A stretch of DNA of 64,000 bases. Origin: Archivesica marissinica. Lineage: Eukaryota; Mollusca; Bivalvia; Venerida; Vesicomyidae. The translations under genes were made by a program, and so were the position numbers. The number at the start of each line of letters is the position of its first letter. Within the stretch, counting starts at the first letter, position 1. This document shows positions 22,054 through 38,000 of the stretch, piece after piece. Where the stretch lies: contig CM026386.1 in the NCBI GenBank assembly GCA_014843695.1, positions 15,156,362-15,220,361 on the forward strand, read 5' to 3'. Under the pieces are notes generated by a model that saw only the letters and a list, made by a program, of their open reading frames with translations, ran no database searches and was not told the origin of the DNA.

Positions 22054-23053
22054 NNNNNNNNNNNNNNNNNNNNNNNNNNNNNNNNNNNNNNNNNNNNNNN
22101 NNNNNNNNNNNNNNNNNNNNNNNNNNNNNNNNNNNNNNNNNNNNNNNNNNNNNNNNNNNNNNNNNNNNNNNNNNNNNNNNNNNNNNNNNNNNNNNNNNNN
22201 NNNNNNNNNNNNNNNNNNNNNNNNNNNNNNNNNNNNNNNNNNNNNNNNNNNNNNNNNNNNNNNNNNNNNNNNNNNNNNNNNNNNNNNNNNNNNNNNNNNN
22301 NNNNNNNNNNNNNNNNNNNNNNNNNNNNNNNNNNNNNNNNNNNNNNNNNNNNNNNNNNNNNNNNNNNNNNNNNNNNNNNNNNNNNNNNNNNNNNNNNNNN
22401 NNNNNNNNNNNNNNNNNNNNNNNNNNNNNNNNNNNNNNNNNNNNNNNNNNNNNNNNNNNNNNNNNNNNNNNNNNNNNNNNNNNNNNNNNNNNNNNNNNNN
22501 NNNNNNNNNNNNNNNNNNNNNNNNNNNNNNNNNNNNNNNNNNNNNNNNNNNNNNNNNNNNNNNNNNNNNNNNNNNNNNNNNNNNNNNNNNNNNNNNNNNN
22601 NNNNNNNNNNNNNNNNNNNNNNNNNNNNNNNNNNNNNNNNNNNNNNNNNNNNNNNNNNNNNNNNNNNNNNNNNNNNNNNNNNNNNNNNNNNNNNNNNNNN
22701 NNNNNNNNNNNNNNNNNNNNNNNNNNNNNNNNNNNNNNNNNNNNNNNNNNNNNNNNNNNNNNNNNNNNNNNNNNNNNNNNNNNNNNNNNNNNNNNNNNNN
22801 NNNNNNNNNNNNNNNNNNNNNNNNNNNNNNNNNNNNNNNNNNNNNNNNNNNNNNNNNNNNNNNNNNNNNNNNNNNNNNNNNNNNNNNNNNNNNNNNNNNN
22901 NNNNNNNNNNNNNNNNNNNNNNNNNNNNNNNNNNNNNNNNNNNNNNNNNNNNNNNNNNNNNNNNNNNNNNNNNNNNNNNNNNNNNNNNNNNNNNNNNNNN
23001 NNNNNNNNNNNNNNNNNNNNNNNNNNNNNNNNNNNNNNNNNNNNNNNNNNNNN
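22054..23053. other. Assembly gap, exactly 1000 N
   Basis: A run of 1000 N between unique sequence and the 50-bp satellite. The round length means a placeholder of unknown true size. Confidence 0.99.
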
Positions 23054-26000
23054 ACGTGCCTTGTACTTGTTGTGTTGTACGATATGTGCCCTGTACACAC
23101 GCAACGTGCCTTGTACCTGTTGTGTCGTACGATATGTGCCCTGTACACACGCTACGTGCCTTGTACTTGTTGTGTCGTACGATATGTGCTCTGTACCTAC
23201 GAGACGTGCCTTGTACTTGTTGTGTCGTACGATATGTGCTCTGTACACACGCTACGTGCCTTGTACTTGTTGTGTCGTACGATATGTGCCCTGTACACAC
23301 GCTACGTGCCTTGTACTTGTTGTGTCGTACGATATGTGCTCTGTACACACGCTACGTGCCTTGTACTTGTTGTGTCGTACGATATGTGTTCTGTACACAC
23401 GCTACGTGCCTTGTACTTGTTGTGTCGTACGATATGTGCCCTGTACACACGCTACGTGCCTTGTACTTGTTGTGTCGTACGATATGTGTTCTGTACACAC
23501 GCTACGTGCCTTGTACTTGTTGTGTCGTACGATATGTGCCCTGTACACACGCTACGTGCCTTGTACTTGTTGTGTCGTACAGTATGTGCCCTGTACGCAC
23601 GCTACGTGCCTTGTACTTGTTGTGTAGTACGGTATGTGCTCTATACATACGCTACGTGCCTTGTACTTGTTGTGTCGTACGATATGTGCTCTGTACACAC
23701 GCTACGTGCCTTGTACTTGTTGTGTCGTACGATATGTGCTCTGTACCTACGCTACGTGCCTTGTACTTGTTGTGTCGTACGGTATGTGCCCTGTACCTAC
23801 GCGACGTGTCTTGTACTTCTTGTGTCGTACGATATGTGTTCTGTACACACGCTACGTGCCTTGTACTTGTTGTGTCGTACGGTATGTGCCCTGTACATAC
23901 GCGACGTGCCTTGTACTTGTTGTGTCGTACGATATGTGCCCTGTACACACGCTACGTGCCTTGTACTTGTTGTGTCGTACGGTATGTGCCCTGTACCTAC
24001 GCTACGTGCCTTGTACTTGTTGTGTCGTACGATATGTGCTCTGTACACACGCTACGTGCCTTGTACTTGTTGTGTCGTACGATATGTGTTCTGTACACAC
24101 GCTACGTGCCTTGTACTTGTTGTGTCGTACGATATGTGCCCTGTACACACGCTACGTGCCTTGTACTTGTTGTGTCGTACGATATGTGCCCTGTACCTAC
24201 GTGACGTGCCTTGTACTTGTTGTGTCGTACGATATGTGCCCTGTACCTACGCGACGTGCCTTGTACTTGTTGTGTCGTACGATATGTGTCTTACCTACGG
24301 AGTGCCTTGTACTTGTTGTGTCGTACGATATTGCCCTGTACCTACGCGACGTGCCTTGTACTTGTTGTGTCGTACGATATGTGCCCTGTACACACGCTAC
24401 GTGCCTTGTACTTGTTGTGTCGTACGATATGTGCCCTGTACCTACGCTACGTGCCTTGTACTTGTTGTGTCGTACGATATGTGCCCTGTACCTACGCTAC
24501 GTGCCTTGTACTTGTTGTGTCGTACGATATGTGCCCTGTACCTACGCTACGTGCCTTGTACTTGTTGTGTCGTACGATATGTGCCCTGTACACACGCTAC
24601 GTGCCTTGTACTTGTTGTGTCGTACGGTATGTGCCCTGTACACACGCTACGTGCCTTGTACTTGTTGTGTCGTACGATATGTGCCCTGTACCTACGCTAC
24701 GTGCCTTGTACTTGTTGTGTCGTACGATATGTGCCCTGTACACACGCTACGTGCCTTGTACTTGTTGTGTCGTACGATATGTGTCCTGTACACACGCTAC
24801 GTGCCTTGTACTTGTTGTGTCGTACGATATGTGTTCTGTACCTACGAGACGTGCCTTGTACTTGTTGTGTCGTACGATATGTGCTCTGTACATACGCGAC
24901 GTGCCTTGTACTTGTTGTGTCGTACGATATGTGCCCTGTACACGCTACGTGCCTTGTACTTGTTGTGTCGTACGATATGTGCTCTATACACACGCTACGT
25001 GCCTTGTACTTGTTGTGTCGTACGATATGTGTTCTGTACACACGCTACGTGCCTTGTACTTGTTGTGTCGTACGATATGTGCCCTGTACACACGCTACGT
25101 GCCTTGTACTTGTTGTGTCGTACGATATGTGCTCTGTACACACGCTACGTGCCTTGTACTTGTTGTGTCGTACGATATGTGTTCTGTACACACGCTACGT
25201 GCCTTGTACTTGTTGTGTCGTACGATATGTGCCCTGTACACACGCTACGTGCCTTGTACTTGTTGTGTCGTACGATATGTGCCCTGTACACACGCTACGT
25301 GCCTTGTACTTGTTGTGTCGTACGGTATGTGCTCTGTACATACGCGACGTGCCTTGTACTTGTTGTGTCGTACGATATGTGTTCTGTACACACGCTACGT
25401 GCCTTGTACTTGTTGTGTCGTACGATATGTGTTATGTACCTAAGCTACGTGCCTTGTACTTGTTGTGTCGTACGGTATGTGCCCTGTACCTACGCGACGT
25501 GTCTTGTACTTCTTGTGTCGTACGATATGTGTTCTGTACACACGCTACGTGCCTTGTACTTGTTGTGTCGTACGGTATGTGCTCTGTACATACGCTACGT
25601 GCCTTGTACTTGTTGTGTCGTACGGTATGTGCCATGTACACACGCTACGTGCCTTGTACTTGTTGTGTCGTACGATATGTGCCCTGTACACACGCTACGT
25701 GCCTTGTACTTGTTGTGTCGTACGGTATGTGCCCTGTACCTACGCTACGTGCCTTGTACTTGTTGTGTCGTACGATATGTGCTCTGTACACACGGTACGT
25801 GCCTTGTACTTGTCGTGTCGTACGATATGTGTTCTGTACACACGCAACGTGCCTTGTACTTGTTGTGTCGTACGATATGTGCCATGTACACACGCTACGT
25901 GCCTTGTACTTGTTGTGTCGTACGGTATGTGCCCTGTACTTATGCGACGTGCCTTGTACTTGTTGTGTCGTACGGTATGTGCCCTGTACCTACGCGACGT

Positions 26001-29000
26001 GTCTTGTACTTCTTGTGTCGTACGGTATGTGCCCTGTACCTACGTGACGTGCCTTGTACTTGTTGGGTCGTACGGTATGTGCTCTGTACATACGCTACGT
26101 GCCTTGTAAATGTTGTGTGGTACGGTATGTGCTCTGTACCTACGCGACGTGCCTTGTACTTGTTGTGTCGCACAATATGTGCCCTGTACATACGCGACGT
26201 GCCTTGTTCTTTTTGTGTCGTACGGTATGTGCTCTGTACCTACGCGACGTGCCTTGTACTTGTTGTGTCGTACGGTATGTGCCCTGTACCTACGCGACGT
26301 GCCTTGTACTTGTTGTGTCTTACGGTATGTGCCCTATACCTACGCTACCTGCCTTGTACTTGTTGTGTCGAACGGTATGTGCCCTGTACACACGCTACGT
26401 GCCTTGTACTTGTTGTGTCGTACAATATGTGCCCTGAACATACGCTACGTGCCTTGTACTTGTTGTGTTGTACGATATGTGCCCTGTACACACGCGACGT
26501 GCCTTGTACCTGTTGTGTCGTACGATATGTGCCCTGTACACAGGCTACGTGCCTTGTACTTTTTGTGTTGTACGATATGTGTTCTGTACCTACGAGACGT
26601 GCCTTGTACTTGTTGTGTCGTACGATATGTGTTCTGTACACACGCTACGTGCCTTGTACTTGTTGTGTCATACGATATGTGCCATGTACACACGCTACGT
26701 GCCTTGTACTTGTTGTGTCCTACGATATGTGCCCTGTACGCATGCTACGTGCCTTGTACTTGTTGTGTCGTACGGTATGTGCTCTGTACACACGCTACGT
26801 GCCTTGTATTTGTTGTGTCGTACGGTATGTGCTCTGTACCTAAGCTACGTGCCTTGTACTTGTTGTGTCGTACGGTATGTGCCCTGTACCTACCGACGGT
26901 CTTGTACTTGTGTCGTACGATAGTTTCTGTACACACGCTACGTGCCTTGTACTTGTTGTGTCGTACAGTATGTGCCATGTACACACGCTACGTGCCTTGT
27001 ACTTGTTGTGTCGTACGATATGTGCCCTGTACCTACGCTACGTGCCTTGTACTTGTTGTGTCGTACGATATGTGCCCTGTACACACGCGACGTGCCTTGT
27101 ACTTGTTGTGTCGTATGATATGTGCCCTGTACACACGCTACGTGCCTTGTACTTGTTGTGTCGTACGATATGTGTTCTGTACCTACGAGACGTGCCTTGT
27201 ACTTGTTGTGTCGTACGATATGTGTTCTTTACATACGCGACGTGCCTTGTACTTGTTGTGTCGTACGGTATGTGCTCTGTACATACGCGACGTGCCTTGT
27301 ACTTGTTGTGTCGTACGATATGTGCCCTACCTACGCGACTTGCCTTGTACTTGTTGTGTCGTCGGTATGTGCCCTGTACCTACGCGACGTGCCTTGTACT
27401 TGTTGTGTCGTACGGTATGTGCTCTGTACCTACGCGACGTTCCTTGTACTTGTTGTGTCGTACGATATTTGCTCTGTACATACGCTACGTGCCTTGTACT
27501 TGTTGTGTCGTACGGTATGTGCTCTGTACATACGCTACGTGCCTTGTACTTGTTGTGTCGTACGGTATGTGCTCTGTACATACGCTACGTGCCTTGTACT
27601 TTTTGTGTCGTACGATATGTGCCCTGTACACACGCTACGTGCCTTGTACTTGTTGTGTCGTACGGTATGTGCTCTGTACATACGCGACGTGCCTTGTACT
27701 TGTTGTGTCGTACGATATGTGTTTTGTGCACACGCTACGTGCCTTGTACTTGTTGTGTCGTACGATATGTGCCCTGTGCCTACGCGACGTGCCTTGTACT
27801 TGTTGTGTCGTACGGTATGTGCCCTGTACCTACGCGACGTGTCTTGTACTTGTTGTGTCGTACGGTATGTGCCCTGTACCTACGCGACGTGTCTTGTAAA
27901 TGTTGTGTGGTACGGTATGTGCTCTGTACCTACTCGACGTGCCTTGTACTTGTTGTGTCGTACAATATGTGCTCTGTACATACGCAACGTGCCTTGTACT
28001 TGTTGTGTGGTACGGTATGTGCTCTGTACATACACTACGTGCCTTGTACTTGTTGTGTCGTACGATATGTGCCCTGTACCTACGCTAAGTGCCTTGTACT
28101 TGTTGTGTCGTACGGTATGTGCCCTGTACCTATGCGACGTGCCTTGTACTTGTTGTGTCGTATGATATGTGCTCTGAACCTACGCGACGTGCCTTGTACT
28201 TGTTGTGTCGTACGATATGTGTTCTGTTCATACGTGACGTGCCTTGTACTTGTTGTGTCGTACTATATGTGCCCTGTACACACGCTACGTGCCTTGTACT
28301 TGTTGTGTCGTACGGTATGTGCTCTGTACACACGCTACGTGCCTTGTACTTGTTGTGTCGTACGATATGTGCCCTGTACACACGCTACGTGCCTTGTACT
28401 TGTTGTGTCGTACGGTATGTGCCCTGTACATACGCTACGTGCCTTGTACTTGTTGTGTCGTACGATATGTGCCCTGTACCTACGTGACGTGCCTTGTACT
28501 TGTTGTGTCGTACGATATGTGCTCTGTACACACGCTACATGCCTTGTACTTGTTGTGTCGTACGGTATGTGCTCTGTACATACGCTACGTGCCTTGTACT
28601 TGTTGTGTCGTACGATATGTGTTCTGTACACACGCTACGTGCCTTGTACTTGTTGTGTCGTACGATATATGTTATGTACCTAAGCTACGTGCCTTGTACT
28701 TGTTGTGTCGTACGGTATGTGCCCTGTACCTACGCGACGTGCCTTGTACTTCTTGTGTCGTACGATATGTGTTCTGTACACACGCTACGTGCCTTGTACT
28801 TGTTGTGTCGTACGGTATGTGCCCTGTACACACGCTACGTGCCTTGTACTTGTTGTGTCGTACGGTATGTGCCCTGTACCTACGCTACGTGCCTTGTACT
28901 TGTTGTGTCGTACGATATGTGCCCTGTACACACGCTACGTGCCTTGTACTTGTTGTGTCGTACGATATGTGCTCTGTACATACGCTACGTGCCTTGTACT

Positions 29001-32000
29001 TGTTGTGTCGTACGATATGTGCCTGTACATACGTGACGTGCCTTGTACTTGTTGTGTCGTACGATATGTGCTCTGTACCTACGTGACGTGCCTTGTACTT
29101 GTTGTGTCGTACGATATGTGCTCTGTACCACGCGACGTGCCTTGTACTTGTTGTGTCGTACGGTATGTGCTCTGTACCTACGCGACGTGCCTTGTACTTG
29201 TTGTGTCGTACGGTATGTGCTCTGTACACACGTGACGTGCCTTGTACTTGTTGTGTCGTACGGTATGTGCCCTGTACACACGCTACGTGCCTTGTACTTG
29301 TTGTGTCGTACGGTATGTGCCCTGTACCTACGCGACGTGCCTTGTACTTCTTGTGTCGTACGATATGTGTTCTGTACACACGCTACGTGCCTTGTACTTG
29401 TTGTGTCGTACGATATGTGCCCTGTACACACGCTACGTGCCTTGTACTTGTTGTGTCGTACGATATGTGCCCTGTACCTACGCTACGTGCCTTGTACTTG
29501 TTGTGTCGTACGATATGTGCCCTGTACCTACGCTACGTGCCTTGTACTTGTTGTGTCATATGATATGTGCCCTGTACACACGTTACGTGCCTTGTACTTG
29601 TTTAGTCGTACGATATGTGCCCTGTACCTACGCTACGTGCCTTGTACTTGTTGTGTCATAGGATATGTGTTCTGTACACACGCTACGTGCCTTGTACTTG
29701 TTGTGTCGAACGGTATATGCCCTGTACACACGCTACGTGCCTTGTACTTGTTGTGTCGTACGATATGTGCCCCGTACATACGCTACGTGCCTTGTACTTG
29801 TTGTGTTGTACGATATGTGCTCTGTACACACGCGACGTGCCTTGTACCTGTTGTGTCGTACGATATGTGCCCTGTACACACGCTACCTGCCTTGTACTTG
29901 TTGTGTCGTACGATATGTGTTCTGTACCTACGAGACGTGCCTTGTACTTGTTGTGTCGTACAATATGTGCTCTGTACATACGTGACGTGCCTTGTACTTG
30001 TTGTGTCGTACGATATGTGCTCTGCACATACGTGACGTGCCTTGTACTTGTTGTGTCGTACGATATGTGCTCTGTACCTACGTGACGTGCCTTGTACTTG
30101 TTGTGTCGTACGATATGTGCTCTGTACCTACGCGACGTGCCTTGCACTTGTTGTGTCGTACGGTATGTGCTCTGTACCTACGCGACTTGCCTTGTACTTG
30201 TTGTGTCGTACGGTATGTGCTCTGTACACACGTGACGTGCCTTGTACTTGTTGTGTCGTACGGTATGTGCCATGTACACACGCTACGTGCCTTGTACTTG
30301 TTGTGTCGTACGGTATGTGCCCTGTACCTACGCGACGTGTCTTGTACTTCTTGTGTCGTACGATATGTGTTCTGTACACACGCTACGTGACTTGTACTTG
30401 TTGTGTCGTACGTTATGTGCCATGTACACACGCTACGTGCCTTGTACTTGTTGTGTCGTACGGTATGTGCCCTGTACCTACGCGACGTGCCTTGTACTTG
30501 TTGTGTCGTACGGTATGTGCCCTGTACCTACGCGACGTGCCTTGTACTTGTTGTGTCGTACGGTATGTGCCCTGTACCTACGTGACGTGCCTTGTACTTG
30601 TTGTGTCGTAGATGTCTGTACCTCGCTACGTGCCTTGTACTTGTTGTGTCGTACGATATGTGCCCTGTACCTACGCTACGTGCCTTGTACTTGTTGTGTC
30701 GTACGATATGTGTTCTGTACACACGCTACGTGCCTTGTACTTGTTGTGTCGTACGGTATGTGCCCTGTACACACGCTACGTGCCTTGTACTTGTTGTGTC
30801 GTACGATATGTGCCCTGTACATACGCTACGTGCCTTGTACTTGTTGTGTTGTACGATATGTGCCCTGTACACACGCAACGTGCCTTGTACCTGTTGTGTC
30901 GTACGATATGTGCCCTGTACACACGCTACGTGCCTTGTACTTGTTGTGTCGTACGATATGTGTTCTGTACCTACGAGACGTGCCTTGTACTTGTTGTGTC
31001 GTACGATATGTGTTCTGTACATACGCGACGTGCCTTGTACTTGTTGTGTCGTACGATATGTGCTCTGTACACACGCTACGTGCCTTGTACTTGTTGTGTC
31101 GTACGATATGTGTTCTGTACACACGCTACGTGCCTTGTACTTGTTGTGTCGTACGATATGTGCCCTGTACACACGCTACGTGCCTTGTACTTGTTGTGTC
31201 ATACGATATGTATTCTGTACACAGGCTACGTGCCTTGTACTTGTTGTGTCGTACGATATGTGCCCTGTACACACGCTACGTGCCTTGTACTTGTTGTGTC
31301 GTACAGTATGTGCCCTGTACGCACGCTACGTGCCTTGTACTTGTTGTGTCGTACGGTATGTGCTCTATACATACGCTACGTGCCTTGTACTTGTTGTGTC
31401 GTACGATATGTGTTATGTACACACGCTACGTGCCTTGTACTTGTTGTGTCATACGATATGTGTTATGTACCTAAGCTACGTGCCTTGTACTTGTTGTGTC
31501 GTACGGTATGTGCCCTGTACCTACGCGACGTGTCTTGTACTTCTTGTGTCGTACGATATGTGTTCTGTACACACGCTACGTGCCTTGTACTTGTTGTGTC
31601 GTACGGTATGTGCTCTGTACATACGCTACGTGCCTTGTACTTGTTGTGTCGTACGGTATGTGCCATGTACACACGCTACGTGCCTTGTACTTGTTGTGTC
31701 GTACGATATGTGCCCTGTACACACGCTACGTGCCTTGTACTTGTTGTGTCGTACGGTATGTGCCCTGTACCTACGCTACGTGCCTTGTACTTGTCGTGTC
31801 GTACGATATGTGTTCTGTACACACGCTACGTGCCTTGTACTTGTTGTGTCGTACGATATGTGCCCTGTACACACGCTACGTGCCTTGTACTTGTTGTGTC
31901 GTACGATATGTGCCCTGTACCTACGTGACGTGCCTTGTACTTGTTGTGTCGTACGGTATGTGCCCTGTACCTACGCGACGTGCCTTGTACTTGTTGTGTC

Positions 32001-35000
32001 GTACGGTATGTGTTCTCTACCTACGTGAAGTGCCTTGTACTTGTTGTGTCGTACGGTATATGCCCTGTACCTACGTGACGTGACTTGTACTTGTTGTGTC
32101 GTACGATATGTGCCCTGTACACACGCTACGTGCCTTGTACTTGTTGTGTCGTACGATATGTGCCCTGTACCTACGCTACGTGCCTTGTACTTGTTGTGTC
32201 ATATGATATGTGCCCTGTACCTACGCTACGTGCCTTGTACTTGTTGTGTCGTATGATATGTGCCCTGTACCTACGCTACGTGCCTTGTACTTGTTGTGTC
32301 ATAGGATATGTGTTCTGTACACACGCTACGTGCCTTGTACTTGTTGTGTCGTACGGTATGTGCCCTGTACACACGCTACGTGCCTTGTACTTGTTGTGTC
32401 GTACGGTATGTGCCCTGTACCTACGCGACGTGTCTTGTACTTCTTGTGTCGTACGATATGTGTTCTGTACACACGCTACGTGACTTGTACTTGTTGTGTA
32501 GTACGTTATGTGCCATGTACACACGCTACGTGCCTTGTACTTGTTGTGTCGTACGGTATGTGCCCTGTACCTACGCGACGTGTCTTGTACTTGATGTGTC
32601 GTACGATATGTCCCTGATCATACGCTACGTGCCTTGTACTTGTTGTGTCGTACGGTATGTGCCCTGTACCTACGCGACGTGCCTTGTACTTGTTGTGTCG
32701 TACGGTATGTGCCCTGTACCTACGTGACGTGCCTTGTACTTGTTGTGTCGTACGGTATGTGCCCTGTACCTACGTGACGTGCCTTGTACTTGTTGTGTCG
32801 TACGTTATGTGCCCTGTACCTACGCTACGTGCCTTGTACTTGTTGTGTCATATGATATGTGCCCTGTACCTACGCTACGTGCCTTGTACTTGTTGTGTCA
32901 TAGGATATGTGTTCTGTACACACGCTACGTGCCTTGTACTTGTTGTGTCGAACGATATGTGCCCTGTACACACGCTACGTGCCTTGTACTTGTTGTGTCG
33001 TACGATATGTGCCCTGTACATACGCTACGTGCCTTGTACTTGTTGTGTTGTACGATATGTGCCCTGTACACACGCGACGTGCCTTGTACCTGTTGTGTCG
33101 TACGATATGTGCCCTGTACACACGCTACGTGCCTTGTACTTTTTGTGTCGTACGATATGTGTTCTGTACCTACGAGACGTGCCTTGTACTTGTTGTGTCG
33201 TACGGTATGTGTTCTTTACATACGCGACGTGCCTTGTACTTGTTGTGTCGTACGATATGTGCCCTGTACACGCTACGTGCCTTGTACTTGTTGTGTCGTA
33301 CGATATGTGCTCTATACACACGCTACGTGCCTTGTACTTGTTGTGTCGTACGATATGTGTTCTGTACACACGCTACGTGCCTTGTACTTGTTGTGTCGTA
33401 CGATATGTGCCCTGTACACACGCTACGTGCCTTGTACTTGTTGTGTCATACGATATGTGTTCTGTACACAGGCTACGTGCCTTGTACTTGTTGTGTCGTA
33501 CGATATGTGCCCTGTACACACGCTACGTGCCTTGTACTTGTTGTGTCGTACAGTATGTGCCCTGTACGCACGCTACGTGCCTTGTACTTGTTGTGTAGTA
33601 CGGTATGTGCTCTATACATACGCTACGTGCCTTATACTTGTTGTGTCGTACGATATGTGTTATGTACACACGCTACGTGCCTTGTACTTGTTGTGTCATA
33701 CGATATGTGTTATGTACCTAAGCTACGTGCCTTGTACTTGTTGTGTCGTACGGTATGTGCCCTGTACCTACGCGACGTGTCTTGTACTTCTTGTGTCGTA
33801 CGATATGTGTTCTGTACACACGCTACGTGCCTTGTACTTGTTGTGTCGTACGGTATGTGCCCTGTACACACGCTACGTGCCTTGTACTTGTTGTGTCGTA
33901 CGATATGTGCCCTGTACACACGCTACGTGCCTTGTACTTGTTGTGTCGTACGGTATGTGCCCTGTACCTACGCTACGTGCCTTGTACTTGTTGTGTCGTA
34001 CGATATGTGCTCTGTACACACGGTACGTGCCTTGTACTTGTTGTGTCGTACGATATGTGTTCTGTACACACGCTACGTGCCTTGTACTTGTTGTGTCGTA
34101 CGATATGTGCCCTGTACACACGCTACGTGCCTTGTACTTGTTGTGTCGTACGATATGTGCCCTGTACCTACGTGACGTGCCTTGTACTTGTTGTGTCGTA
34201 CGGTATGTGCCCTGTACCTACGCGACGTGCCTTGTACTTGTTGTGTCGTACGGTATGTGTTCTCTACCTACGTGAAGTGCCTTGTACTTGTTGTGTCGTA
34301 CGGTATATGCCCTGTACCTACGTGACGTGACTTGTACTTGTTGTGTCGTACGATATGTGCCCTGTACATACGCTACGTGCCTTGTACTTGTTGTGTCGTA
34401 GATATGTGCCCTGTACCTACCTACGTGCCTTGTACTTGTTGTGTCGTACGATATGTGCCCTGTACCTACGCTCGACCTTGTACTTGTTGTGTCTAGATAT
34501 GTGTTCTGTACACACGCTACGTGCCTTGTACTTGTTGTGTCGTACGGTATGTGCCCTGTCAACGCTACGTGCCTTGTACTTGTTGGTGTCGTATGTGCCT
34601 TACATACGACGTGCCTTGTACTTGTTGTGTCGTACGATATGTTTACACGACGTCCTTTCTTGTGTTCTACGATATGTGTGTACCTAGCTACGTGCCTTGT
34701 ACTTGTTGTGTCGTACGTATGTGCCCTGTACCTACGCTACGTGCCTTGTACTTGTTGTGTCGTACGATATGTGCTCTGTACATACGCTACGTGCCTTGTA
34801 CTTGTTGTGTCGTACGGTATGTGCCCTGTACACACGCTACGTGCCTTGTACTTGTTGTGTCGTACGATATGTGCCCTGTACACACGCTACGTGCCTTGTA
34901 CTTGTTGTGTCGTACGGTATGTGCCCTGTACCTACGCTACGTGCCTTGTACTTGTTGTGTCGTACGATATGTGCTCTGTACACACGCTACGTGCCTTGTA

Positions 35001-38000
35001 CTTGTTGTGTCGTACGATATGTGTTCTGTACACACGCTACGTGCCTTGTACTTGTTGTGTCGTACGATATGTGCCCTGTACACACGCTACGTGCCTTGTA
35101 CTTGTTGTGTCGTACGATATGTGCCCTGTACCTACGTGACGTGCCTTGTACTTGTTGTGTCGTACGGTATGTGCCCTGTACCTACGCGACGTGCCTTGTA
35201 CTTGTTGTGTCGTACGGTATGTGCTCTGTACCTACGTGACGTGCCTTGTACTTGTTGTGTCGTACGGTATGTGCCCTGTACACACGCTACGTGCCTTGTA
35301 CTTGTTGTGTCGTACGATATGTGCCCTGTACCTACGCTAACGTGCCTTGTACTTGTTGTGTCATACGATATGTGCCCTGTACCTACGCTACGTGCCTTGT
35401 ACTTGTTGTGTCATATGATATGTGCCCTGTACCTACGCTACGTGCCTTGTACTTGTTGTGTCGTACGATATGTGTTCTGTACACACGCTACGTGCCTTGT
35501 ACTTGTTGTGTCGTACGGTATGTGCCCTGTACACACGCTACGTGCCTTGTACTTGTTGTGTCGTACGATATGTGCCCTGTACATACGCTACGTGCCTTGT
35601 ACTTGTTGTGTTGTACGATATGTGCCCTGTACACACGCGACGTGCCTTGTACCTGTTGTGTCGTACGATATGTGTCCTGTACACACGCTACGTGCCTTGT
35701 ACTTGTTGTGTCGTACGATATGTGTTCTGTACACACGCTACGTGCCTTGTACTTGATGTGTCGTACAATATGTGCCCTGTACACACGCTACGTGCCTTGT
35801 ACTTGTTGTGTCGTACGATATGTGCTCTGTACCTACGTGACGTGCCTTGTACTTGTTGTGTCGTACGGTATGTGCCCTGTACCTACGCGACGTGCCTTGT
35901 ACTTGTTGTGTCGTACGGTATGTGTTCTCTACCTACGTGAAGTGCCTTGTACTTGTTGTGTCGTACGGTATGTGCCCTGTACCTACGTGACGTGCCTTGT
36001 ACTTGTTGTGTCGTACGATATGTGCCCTGTACACACGCTACGTGCCTTGTACTTGTTGTGTCGTACGATATGTGCCCTGTACCTACGCTACGTGCCTTGT
36101 ACTTGTTGTGTCGTATGATATGTGCCCTGTACCTACGCTACGTGCCTTGTACTTGTTGTGTCGTACGATATGTGCCCTGTACCTACGCTACGTGCCTTGT
36201 ACTTGTTGTGTCGTACGATATGTGTTCTGTACACACGCTACGTGCCTTGTACTTGTTGTGTCGTACGGTATGTGCCCTGTACACACGCTACGTGCCTTGT
36301 ACTTGTTGTGTCGTACGGTATGTGCCCTGTACCTACGCGACGTGCCTTGTACTTGTTGTGTCGTACGATATGTGTTCTGTACACACGCTACGTGCCTTGT
36401 ACTTGTTGTGTCGTACGATATGTGCCCTGTACACACGCTACGTGCCTTGTACTTGTTGTGTCGTACGGTATGTGCCCTGTACCTACGCGACGTGCCTTGT
36501 ACTTGTTGTGTCGTACGATATGTGCCCTGTACATACGCTACGTGCCTTGTACTTGTTGTGTCGTACGGTATGTGCCCTGTACCTACGCGACGTGCCTTGT
36601 ACTTGTTGTGTCGTACGGTATGTGCCCTGTACCTACGTGACGTGCCTTGTACTTGTTGTGTCGTACGGTATGTGCCCTGTACCTACGTGACGTGCCTTGT
36701 ACTTGTTGTGTCGTACGATATGTGCCCTGTACCTACGCTACGTGCCTTGTACTTGTTGTGTCGTACGATATGTGCCCTGTACCTACGCTACGTGCCTTGT
36801 ACTTGTTGTGTCATAGGATATGTGTTCTGTACACACGCTACGTGCCTTGTACTTGTTGTGTCGTACGATATGTGCCCTGTACACACGCTACGTGCCTTGT
36901 ACTTGTTGTGTCGTACGATATGTGCCCTGTACATACGCTACGTGCCTTGTACTTGTTGTGTTGTACGATATGTGCCCTGTACACACGCAACGTGCCTTGT
37001 ACTTGTTGTGTCGTACGATATGTGCCCTGTACACACGCTACGTGCCTTGTACTTGTTGTGTCGTACGATATGTGTTCTGTACCTACGAGACGTGCCTTGT
37101 ACTTGTTGTGTCGTACGGTATGTGCTCTGTACATACGCGACGTGCCTTGTACTTGTTGTGTCGTACGATATGTGCCCTGTACACACGCTACGTGCCTTGT
37201 ACTTGTTGTGTCGTACGATATGTGTTCTGTACACACGCTACGTGCCTTGTACTTGTTGTGTCGTACGATATGTGTTCTGTACACACGCTACGTGCCTTGT
37301 ACTTGTTGTGTCGTACGATATGTGCCCTGTACACAGGCTACGTGCCTTGTACTTGTTGTGGCATACGATATGTATTCTGTACACAGGCTACGTGCCTTGT
37401 ACTTGTTGTGTCGTACGATATGTGCCCTGTACACACGCTACGTGCATTGTACTTGTTGTGTCGTACAGTATGTGCCCTGTACGCACGCTACGTGCCTTGT
37501 ACTTGTTGTGTAGTACGGTATGTGCTCTATACATACGCTACGTGCCTTATACTTGTTGTGTCGTACGATATGTGTTATGTACACACGCTACGTGCCTTGT
37601 ACTTGTTGTGTCATACGATATGTGTTATGTACCTAAGCTACGTGCCTTGTACTTGTTGTGTCGTACGGTATGTGCCCTGTACCTACGCGACGTGTCTTGT
37701 ACTTCTTGTGTCGTACGATATGTGTTCTGTACACACGCTAAGTGCCTTGTACTTGTTGTGTCGTACGGTATGTGCCATGTACACACGCTACGTGCCTTGT
37801 ACTTGTTGTGTCGTACGATATGTGCCCTGTACACACGCTACGTGCCTTGTACTTGTTGTGTCGTACGGTATGTGCCCTGTACCTACGCTACGTGCCTTGT
37901 ACTTGTTGTGTCGTACGATATGTGCTCTGTACACACGGTACGTGCCTTGTACTTGTCGTGTCGTACGATATGTGTTCTGTACACACGCTACGTGCCTTGT

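Noticed and set aside
22015..26047. Long frames running across the N gaps
   Set aside because: They consist largely of unknown bases, and the remainder is satellite.
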